Shown piece after piece: positions 54,344 through 62,624 of a DNA stretch of 64,000 nucleotides (positions are counted from its first letter, which is position 1; each line of letters begins with the position of its first letter). This DNA comes from Arsenophonus sp052174475. Its GTDB lineage: Bacteria > Pseudomonadota > Gammaproteobacteria > Enterobacterales > Enterobacteriaceae. The notes under the pieces are model-generated. The model ran no database searches, was not told the origin of the DNA, and saw only the letters and a program-made list of their open reading frames with translations. The stretch covers positions 62,001 through 126,000 of the forward strand of contig JBQMRO010000044.1 in assembly GCA_052174475.1 (NCBI GenBank). Reading direction: 5' to 3'. Position numbers and translations under genes: made by a program.

Positions 54344-55625
54344 AGTTATGCTAATTTCTGGTATATGAAAATTCAGAGATAATAGCGATATCATTCTAAT
54401 CAATTTAATAAATAATGTTAACAACCAGAGAGATATTATGTCATAAAAGTCTAACCTACAGGGATATGTGAAATGAGATATTACTCTAATCTCTTATATG
54501 AAGTCATCCATAATTACGCTAGGCAATTGATAGGCATAGTTGTTTAAACGGAGTTCGAAGCCATGCTGCTCAACATCCTCAACACTGTTTTGTTGACAGG
54601 TTTGCCTATCAACTGCAATAGTTATTTGCCGCAGCGAATTATACAGACCCATATTGTAGGAATCTTTAGATTAAAGTACCTAAGGTCATTAGGTCACAAT
54701 GGCAACAAAATATGTTTTAACAACTCATTACTAATCGCCTCATCTGAAGCGCGCAAAATATCGAAAAGTTGCGACCATAATTGGATGGCCTGTAAAAGTA
54801 ATTCATCGGTGATTTTTACGAAGTTCTTGAGCATTCTTGATAAGAAGACACATGGTCTTGCTACTGATATCATTAGCAGATTGAAATAGCAATAGCTTGA
54901 AGAGAATAGGAAATAGTAGCTGTGTGATTTAAGCGATACCAGTTACATTTATTCTTGGCTAAAGACATATACCCCTTGTCAGGCAATATGAGTCTATTTG
55001 CCTAGTAGATATTATTGACATTACTGCATGGACCTAAGTAGCTCATTGCGGTAGAAGATTCTTATTAAAAATCAAAAGTAAACTAGCTAAAAACTTCTCA
55101 ATAGCTTGTAAGCGCGCAGGACTTAACCGTATTTCCTAGACTTAGTACGGGGACGCGGCACTTGGTTTTTTTAGAATGCAATGGTAACGATGCTCCTAGA
55201 TATGTAGCGCAAAGGCTATTAGCTACACAAAATAGCTAATGCACTAGTTTCACTTCAACAAAGCTATTTAACTGAAAGTTAAAGTTGTGAGTTTTCTAGG
55301 TTCTCTGATTAGCACAGAGAACTGGTTTTGCCAACAAAGCCTTTGATGCCTTGCTGGCAAGGTTATTAGCGAAGTATCATCTGCAGCGATGAAGAAGCTA
55401 GAGAATAATCAAGAAGAACTGTAATTCGAGAAAACGACCCTTTCAATACTATTTAAACTACTATCTGCCTGCTTAAAAAGCAGGAACTGGCTTAATGATA
55501 GTCAAACCTATACCCATAATCTTACTGGGTATAGTAAACAACTTAAATTTAAGAATGGAGAACAGACTTATAAAGCAATATAGTAGAAATAGCCTAGCTA
55601 TTATACAGCAGATTTTTAATAATTA
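54344..55625 (+). mobile_element. Decayed IS256-family element, plus strand
   Basis: About 1.28 kb, somewhat shortened. The 108-residue frame at 54563-54889 is a transposase N-terminal fragment: MLLNILNTV (family MLQQHAQHR), SYLPQRIIQT (family GYLPQRTIQT), SSVIFTKFL (eroded STGDFTEAL) and DIISRLK (family NTVSRLK). Downstream frames are broken. It ends cagatttttaataatta near 55625. Confidence 0.85.
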
Positions 55626-56034
55626 CGCGAAATGATACAATGTATTTTGTACACAGAACAGGATCTTATTGATAGGTTATCAATATCACTTATATATCAA
55701 TAACTATTTGATAGCAATCAATAATAAATAATTTATATTATATTTTTATATAAGTGTTATATTTTTTTAGTAAAATATTTACTATTGCATTATTTTGATA
55801 TTTCTGTTTTTACTATATTGTGCCAGATAATATCTGGGATTTCGCTTAAAATAAAATCAATAGTACTAAGTACTATACTGTAAATTAATAATTTATTATT
55901 TATCAATTAATATTTTGAACTATAATTCAATCAGTTATATAACTAAATTAGCTTTATATATCAGACAAATAGCTTAAAACTATTTTATTACCAATAAATA
56001 AATATATTTGTTAAGAGATGCCATAGATATAATA
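55626..56034. other. AT-rich spacer, no gene recognised
   Basis: About 400 bp of extreme AT content between an IS256 copy and the ampG remnant. The last AmpG helices would lie here if the gene were complete, but no matching translation was found. Confidence 0.4.
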
Positions 56035-57316
56035 GTTAATTTATACGATTACTTAAAATAAGTTCAATATATAAATTGGGCTGCTTGTTGAAAACAAGAT
56101 AGAAAATTGTTTTTATATCAATAGAAAAAATACTCAGCAATGAAATAACGATAGAGATAAAATAAAAAAACTGCCAATTATATTTGCTCACGAGCACAGC
56201 TTTCAATAGGTTAAACATAAACTCATTCAAGCAGATAAGCTGAAGTAAGGAAAAAATTAAGTTGCAGAAAGAGATTGATTGAAAAGCATCAGTAAGTAAT
56301 GCGACAAAAGCAGTAACTCCTCAATGCCGTGAAATTTTTTTTCAATAAAGAAAAGACTGCTAGTGATAAATATTTGTGGTGTTATGTTAGAAACTAATAA
56401 TAAAAATTAAAAATAGACTATAAAATACCAAAAATAAGTAAGACTTTAAATAAAAATATTTTTATAAAAATATAACCGCCATATAAAGCAATAAGAATGA
56501 TTGTAAATAGTAAAAAAGTTTTATTGATAGGTCTCCACTTCACAACCGAAGAAAGCTAAGTCTATTTAATAGAAAGTTAGTGCTAAGCGCTCTAATAAAT
56601 ATATCACTTATTTTATAAAAATGATCAATAATATAAGGTAAGTCAGGCATTTTACGCCTAAAAATTCTACTAATGGTTTATATAACGCTTCATATAATTT
56701 TCTGGAGGGAAAGATATTATATTAGCAGCTCTTTAACGATAGCGTTGCGTAATACCAATTAGCCTTAAGCTAGTTATCAGTAGATAGAGTTACTGTCAAG
56801 TAATAAAATGGTCGATCAACTCTATAAATCTAATCCGCTAGAAATCAATATACTAAATACAATAATCAATAAAGGATATGCCATCCCAGCAGCACGCTCT
56901 TTTACAGACAATAAACTAGTTTATAATTTCAAAAACAATATATTCTGATGCGTATCAGAAAATAATCAGAACCGTAAATACAAGCTAACCAACAAAGATG
57001 CTCTTTTGATACGTAAATCCTATTGAAGAAATTCTGATAATCAGAAAAATCTAAGTGGTAATAATCAACCATGACGACTGTCTAGGCAAGATAGGCGTGT
57101 AGCTGTCCCCATTGATGGGGACCAAAAAAATTTTAACACATAATCTTTGCCCAACTAATAAAAAACTGATCGTTTTAATATCAATATACTCAACGATCAG
57201 TTAAACGTAGAAAATACTTGCAGTACTTGCCAACTGCAATCCCTAACACAAAATTTAATAAAATAGTACTCGTTAACGATGTTGGATGACATGTTCAGAT
57301 AGTTTTTCACAGTCAT
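56035..57316 (-). pseudogene. ampG: ampG remnant (muropeptide permease)
   Basis: Inner-membrane importer for anhydro-muropeptides in wall recycling. The minus strand starts at an ATG at 57316 (MTVKNYLNM). It follows AmpG through FFISWAKIM (eroded FFSLVGQAYVF), WSPSMG (WSPLMD) and LLSVKERAAGMAY (DVLPAEERGAGAA). The last readable part is LVSKYNWQFFYFISIVISL, matching the twelfth-helix region. Many stops and deletions; about 1.28 kb remains of a 1.47 kb gene. The order ampG-yajG-bolA-tig-clpP is that of E. coli. Confidence 0.85.
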
Positions 57317-57365
57317 CCTGTTGCTATGTTATTAGTAAACATAGGTATTGCTAGCAGCATATTAA

Positions 57366-57972
57366 TTAAAACACTGAAAAATTCATTGTGCGTTTTTTTT
57401 TCATGAACCGGCTTGTTTCAGAATCATTAGCCATATCAGCAATAATGTTGGTTAACACTTTATTAATAGCATAAGCAATTTTTTTATTACTAGCATCAAG
57501 AGGCACTTGTTCATTATAGCTGCGTGTATAGGTACGCGTACTGGTGGAACCATTATATGCAATAGCTACTAAACTAATTGCAACATTGATAGTAATATTA
57601 TGACGTAAGCTACATTCTTGTATATCGACATACAAGTTATTTAGAATAATTTCTAAATTTATATTAGCTGTGGCGCTAATCATAGAACCTCTGGCGATAA
57701 TCTGTTTTTCTAATACTTCTTGTAAGAGATAGCGTAAATCGCGAGAGGGTTTTAATACGACTACTATTGAATTACGATTAACCTTGGTAAGTGCCGTTGA
57801 GCTTCTTTTATCAATGCTAGTAATATTGATTGAAACTGCTCTTATTGTCGGATCTTGAGTTGGGAGTATAATATTTGGCTCGATAGACAGGGTATTACTT
57901 GTGGCAACACATCTTGTTAAATTTAATTGGATTAATAAAGCAATGAATTAAACAAAAGGTATTTTTTAACAT
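57366..57972 (-). pseudogene. yajG: yajG, lipoprotein gene with a signal-peptide frameshift
   Basis: Putative outer-membrane lipoprotein of unknown role. From residue 15 or so the frame is open to the end: TRCVATSNTLSIEPNIILPTQDP, then SRDLRYLLQEVLEKQ, then LDASNKKIAYAINKVLTNIIADM, all matching E. coli YajG (192 aa). The ATG at 57972 gives MLKNTFCLI in a different frame, and the two join only if one base near 57947 is removed. The lipobox-like LTRC lies just after the break. No alternative start exists in the main frame before the lipobox cysteine. The rest is so well kept that the break must be recent, or a sequencing error. Confidence 0.8.
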
Positions 57973-58140
57973 GTTTTCTCAACTTATTTAGCATTAATTA
58001 ATTTAATCGTTACCATATTTTAGTATTTTACTGTTAGTATGCTAGAAAGTTATTGGTATTGAATAAAAAAAGAGATTAATTATTTTTTATTAGCCTCTAA
58101 ATATTTACTTAATAAAGTGAACTAAAAAGAGTTATTTGAT

Positions 58141-58503
58141 ATGATATGTAAACCTATACAAACCATGCGTAAACAAATTGAAGAAAAACTGAAATATGCT
58201 TTTTCGCCAGTGTATCTAATGGTATTAGATGAAAGTAATCAACATAATGTCCTACAAGGTATTGAAAGTCATTTTAAAGTTATTTTAGTGACTGAAAGAT
58301 TTGTAACAGAAAGGATGGTTGCTCGTCACCAAGCTGTTTATCAATTATTAGCAGATAAATTATCTTATAATAATACTGTTCATGCATTGGTATTACATAC
58401 ATATACTCCAACTGAATGGCAACAAGTCCAACAGAAAGTTTTTCCTTCACCAGCTTGTCGTGGTGGGAGAGGAGTAGATCAATCGAGATTAAAAAATAGA
58501 TAA
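58141..58503 (+). CDS. bolA: BolA-family protein
   Basis: Small protein with a KH-like fold that partners monothiol glutaredoxins in iron-sulfur metabolism and influences cell shape. The product matches E. coli BolA (105 aa): IEEKLKYAFSP, ESHFKVILVTERF, HALVLHTYTPTEW and SPACRGG. Two starts are possible. ATG 58141 has an aaagag site and gives 120 residues; ATG 58165 (MRKQIEEKL) matches the E. coli start better but has no clear site. The C-terminal extension RGVDQSRLKNR is longer than in E. coli. The frame is intact between two broken neighbours, yajG and tig. Confidence 0.93.
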   Translation: MICKPIQTMRKQIEEKLKYAFSPVYLMVLDESNQHNVLQGIESHFKVILVTERFVTERMVARHQAVYQLLADKLSYNNTVHALVLHTYTPTEWQQVQQKVFPSPACRGGRGVDQSRLKNR

Positions 58504-58837
58504 TTATCTTAATTTAACAGGATATTTATTTAGTAATAATTGCTATTAATAATAGATTTTATTGTTTTAGCTTATTCTAAGCTAAGCATATCAATATTGC
58601 CACAAAACCCAACATTTAAAATATTTAGTATTTGCTTTTTCTTAACTCATATCTTATGCATTTCTATAAGATCAAATTAATTCTTATAAGGTTTTGTACC
58701 ACTCCCACTTAAGAAGTATTCTTCAAAATAAGGGGGTAAAATCGAGTTTTGAGATCAGTAAATATTACTATAGCTAATATCTGACAATATTTACTCTGGA
58801 ATTGTCCGAAGTACTAAGATTCTTTTGAGATAAGAAG

Positions 58838-60136
58838 ATGCCCGTTTCTGTTGAAGCAATTTAAATCTTAGTGGTGTGTATCGTATAAAAATTACTATTC
58901 CTAATGCTAATATTGAAATATCAATGAATACTGAATTCATTGATATATTAAAAGTGTGCATTGATAATTTTCATAAAGATAAAGTGCCAATGAATATTGG
59001 CAAGCAACGATATGATATTTCTGTCTTATAGGATGTTCTTGACGATATAATTCAGCGTGATTTTGTTAATGCAATTATAGAACAAAAAATTAATCCAGCT
59101 GGTGAATAAGATATCAATATGAACAGTTTAAACCAGATGAAAATTTATCTATGCCGTTGAATTTAAAGTCTATCCAGAAATTGGATTAAAGGATTTAAAA
59201 ATTTTAAAGTTAAAAACTAACTGTTATTATAAAATATAAAAATTTTAACACAATGTTGAAAACATTATACAAGCACCAACTTTTTAATAAAAACAAAATA
59301 AAAAAGTTGGTGCAGATGTGAATAACTATCAACTTTAAAGGCACAATTGATGATGAAAGTGTTTGAAGGTGCTAGTAAATGTGAGCCACTTTATGCTGGC
59401 AATTGGTCAAAATCGTATGATTCACGGTTTTAAAAATGGTATACATGGATCATCCGTAAGGTGAAATTCACCATCAATGTCTATTTTCAGTTGATTCTCA
59501 CCTAGAGAATCTAAAGGTAAAAAGCGGCTAATTTTATTTTCACTTTAGAGAAAGTGAAACGTGAACGTGTGTTACTAGAACTGAGGAAAGAATTTATCAA
59601 AAAGTTTAATGTTTTTAACGCTTTCAATGAAGATTTTACGTACAAAGTATATAAAATATGGAGCGTGAGCTGAATGGCTGTTAGTAATTGAATCAAGATG
59701 TAAATACTTGGTGGGTTTAATTAAGAAAAACAAAATTAAATAAGCCATACTGCTGTTATTAACAAAGAAATTGTGTACTACGCCTCAACAAGCGGGAAAA
59801 CGTTTTGATAGCAATGAAAATAGGTGTTAGAATTACCATATGAAATATTTGAAGAATAAGCTAAACATCGCGTCATTGTTAGTTTATTATTAATCGAATA
59901 TCAATAAAACTCGTTAACTGAAAATGATATTCATATAAAGTCATTGATTGAAGAGATAACTTCATCTTATAAAAATCCCACTGAAGTGATCAAATACTAT
60001 AACAAAAATAAAGAATGAATGGATAGTGTTTCTAATTTAATACTAAAAGAACAAGTAATTGAAATTTTATTAGAAAAAGCAAGAAGTAATGGATAAAAAC
60101 TCAATTCCAAAAATTAATGAATCAGCCTCCAGGTAA
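58838..60136 (+). pseudogene. tig: tig remnant (trigger factor)
   Basis: Ribosome-bound chaperone for nascent chains. The start reads MPVSVEA and the ribosome-binding signature region is degraded (KDKVPMNIGKQRYD for RKGKVPMNIVAQRYG). Then DFVNAIIEQKINPAG (DFIDAIIKEKINPAG) follows, and the FKBP-like domain reads KCEPLYAGNWSKSYDSRF (decayed). The C-terminal domain keeps EEITSSYKNPTEVIKYYNKNKE ([22 protein letters not shown]), ending at 60136. Numerous stops and shifts make it nonfunctional, though length is conserved. A terminator follows, separating it from clpP. Confidence 0.9.
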
Positions 60137-60175
60137 TGTATTTACTAAGTAAATGAATTTTTATCTGCTTTTATA

Positions 60176-60206
60176 AAAACCCGCAGTTTTATGTGCTGCG
60201 GGTTTT
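60176..60206 (+). terminator. tig terminator
   Basis: Stem aaaacccgcag / ctgcgggtttt, 11 bp with a nine-base loop, 40 bp after the end of the tig remnant. It has a T run after the stem. It outlived its gene, or ends transcripts from bolA. Confidence 0.9.
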
Positions 60207-60407
60207 ATCATTAAAAACTTTTTCTTTTTAAAGAAAAAAGAAAAAGAATAACTTAGATAAAATTTTCTATTTTATAGAATGCTATTCTAAATTGAATATC
60301 AATTTATAAAAAATAGTTAAGTTTGTAACTATACAGTCATTCTTATTTATCTTGAGTAGATTTAGATAAATTTAGTACTATAAAACATTTAATTTAGGAG
60401 ATGGAAA

Positions 60408-61031
60408 ATGTCATTTTATAACAATCAAGATCAACTTGAGCCACATATGGCATTAATACCGATAGTAATCGAACAGACTTTACGTGGCGAACGTTCTTAT
60501 GATATTTATTCGCGACTTCTTAAAGAAAGAATTATTTTTTTAACTGGCCAGGTTGAAGACCACATGGCAAATTTAGTGGTTGCTCAAATGCTGTTTTTAG
60601 AGTCTGAAAATCCTGATAAAGACATCTATCTTTATATTAATTCACCGGGTGGGATTATTACAGCAGGTATGTCAATTTATGACACGATACAATTTATTAA
60701 ACCTGACATTAGTACGATTTGTATCGGGCAAGCATGTTCAATGAGCGCTTTTCTGCTAACCGCTGGCACTAAAGGAAAACGTTATTGTTTACCTAATTCT
60801 CGTGTCATGATTCATCAACCTTTAGGCGGATTTCAAGGACAGGCATCGGATGTTGAAATTCACGCCAAAGAGATTTTAAAAATTAAATTGCGTATGAATG
60901 AATTAATGGCTAAACATACAGGTAAAAAAATAAAAGAAATTGAGAATGATACCGAACGGGATCGTTTTTTATCTGCAGAGGAAGCAGTTAGTTATGGTTT
61001 GGTAGATAAAATCTATATTAATCGTAATTAA
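60408..61031 (+). CDS. clpP: ATP-dependent Clp protease proteolytic subunit
   Basis: Forms the two-ring serine protease chamber fed by ClpX or ClpA. The product has 207 residues, the same as E. coli. The triad is complete: Ser111, His136 and Asp185. Around the nucleophile the sequence is GQACSMSAFLL where most ClpP proteins have GQAASMGAFLL, so the residues before and two after the serine differ. A strong taggag site stands 7 bases before the ATG. clpX follows after about 115 bp in the conserved order clpP-clpX-lon. Confidence 0.97.
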   Translation: MSFYNNQDQLEPHMALIPIVIEQTLRGERSYDIYSRLLKERIIFLTGQVEDHMANLVVAQMLFLESENPDKDIYLYINSPGGIITAGMSIYDTIQFIKPDISTICIGQACSMSAFLLTAGTKGKRYCLPNSRVMIHQPLGGFQGQASDVEIHAKEILKIKLRMNELMAKHTGKKIKEIENDTERDRFLSAEEAVSYGLVDKIYINRN

Positions 61032-61147
61032 TTTACATAAATATATAGCATGCCTGATATAGTTATATACGTGATTAATTAGTAACAGTTTTCTATTACC
61101 CTCTTTATTAAAATTAGAGCGATGGTTAAAAAAGTGAGGTTATCTGA

Positions 61148-62434
61148 ATGATAGATAAACGCAAACAAAGTTCAGGAAAATTGCTGTACTGCTCCTTCTG
61201 TGGAAAAAACCAAAAGGAAGTTCGTAAATTAATTGCTGGTCCGTCAATTTATATTTGTGATGAGTGTATTGAGCTCTGTAATGATATTCTTAGAGAAGAA
61301 GTTAGAGAGATTGCACCATATCGTAAACGCAGGGCATTACCGACACCCCATGAAATTCGGCGTCATCTCGATGATTATGTTATTGATCAAGAAAACGCAA
61401 AGAAAGTATTAGCGGTAGCTGTTTATAACCATTATAAACGTCTACATAATGTCTCTAACGAAGGAATAAATGTTGAACGGATAGATCTAGGTAAAAGTAA
61501 TGTTTTACTTATAGGGCCTACAGGCAGCGGTAAGACACTATTAGCTGAAATTTTAGCTAGCTACCTAGATGTACCATTTACCATGGCTGATGCGACAACA
61601 TTAACGGAAGCAGGTTATGTTGGGGAAGATGTAGAAAATATTATTCAAAAACTTCTACAAAAATGTAACTATGACGTAGAGAAAGCGCAGTGTGGTATCG
61701 TTTATATTGATGAAATTGATAAAATATCGCGCAAATCTGACAACCCGTCAATTACACGAGATGTTTCAGGTGAAGGTGTTCAGCAAGCTTTACTTAAGCT
61801 TATTGAAGGTACAATTGCTGCAGTGCCCCCTCAAGGAGGCCGTAAACATCCACAACGTGAATTTTTGCAAGTTGACACTTCTAAAATTCTATTTATTTGT
61901 AGTGGGACATTTGCAGGTCTTGATAAAGTAATTGAGCAACGCTTAAATAAGTGTTCAGGCATTGGTTTTTCAGCTGAAGTAAAAAGTGAATCTGAGCGTG
62001 CAACTGAAGGTCAATTATTTTCTCAAGTGGAACCAGAAGATTTAATTAAGTTTGGTTTGATTCCTGAATTTATTGGTCGCTTACCAGTCGTAGCTACTTT
62101 AGGCGAATTAAGTGAAAAAGCATTAATTCAGATTCTGAAAGAGCCTAAAAATGCGTTAACTAAACAATATCAAGCACTTTTTGAGATTGAAGGCGTTCTT
62201 CTGGAGTTTCATGAAGAAGCATTAAAAGCAATCGCAAAAAAAGCCTTGTCAAAAAAAACAGGAGCACGTGGTTTACGTTCTATTATGGAAGACGCTTTAC
62301 TAGATACTATGTATCATTTGCCATCAATGGAGCATGTTGAGAAGATACTAGTTGATGAAATGGTGGTCACTGGTCAATCAGAACCTTTAATAATTTATAG
62401 TCAGTCTAATAAACAAGCATCAGGTGAAAAATAA
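61148..62434 (+). CDS. clpX: ATP-dependent unfoldase ClpX
   Basis: AAA+ hexamer that unfolds tagged proteins and feeds ClpP. The product has 428 residues (E. coli 424). The zinc-binding domain has Cys15, Cys18, Cys37 and Cys40. Walker A is GPTGSGKT (123-130) and Walker B VYIDEIDKI. The ClpP-contacting IGF loop is in SGIGFSAEV, and sensor 2 (GARGLRS) is kept. Two odd changes sit in very conserved places: DDYVIDQE for DDYVIGQE, and KAQCGIVYIDE for KAQRGIVYIDE. The frame is intact. Confidence 0.97.
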   Translation: MIDKRKQSSGKLLYCSFCGKNQKEVRKLIAGPSIYICDECIELCNDILREEVREIAPYRKRRALPTPHEIRRHLDDYVIDQENAKKVLAVAVYNHYKRLHNVSNEGINVERIDLGKSNVLLIGPTGSGKTLLAEILASYLDVPFTMADATTLTEAGYVGEDVENIIQKLLQKCNYDVEKAQCGIVYIDEIDKISRKSDNPSITRDVSGEGVQQALLKLIEGTIAAVPPQGGRKHPQREFLQVDTSKILFICSGTFAGLDKVIEQRLNKCSGIGFSAEVKSESERATEGQLFSQVEPEDLIKFGLIPEFIGRLPVVATLGELSEKALIQILKEPKNALTKQYQALFEIEGVLLEFHEEALKAIAKKALSKKTGARGLRSIMEDALLDTMYHLPSMEHVEKILVDEMVVTGQSEPLIIYSQSNKQASGEK

Positions 62435-62516
62435 ATTTTAATGCTTTTTTAGTTGAGTTGTATAATGTAAAATGAGAGATTTTCCTAATTATGGATTTAA
62501 TATCAGAATTTAAGCT

Positions 62517-62547
62517 ATTGAATCTCAAAATTTTCTTTCCATATAAT
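62517..62547 (+). promoter_or_regulatory. Possible sigma-32 promoter of lon
   Basis: attgaa at 62517-62522 and ccatataat from 62539 resemble a heat-shock promoter (CTTGAA, then CCCCATnT) with about 16 bases between. It lies some 80 bp before lon. E. coli lon has a heat-shock promoter in the corresponding region. The match is partial and AT-rich sequence yields such matches by chance. Confidence 0.3.
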
Positions 62548-62624
62548 TTTATATTTAAACTGAGGTTTCTCAAAATTTTTAAGGAAACCCTAAAATTGTT
62601 ATAAGCTAAAGAAGAGAGAGCCTT

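Noticed and set aside
57164..57202. Terminator-like stem (aactgatcgtt / aacgatcagtt) with a T run on the minus strand
   Set aside because: It lies inside the readable ampG remnant, between segments that align to AmpG, so it is probably a chance product of drift rather than a terminator of yajG.
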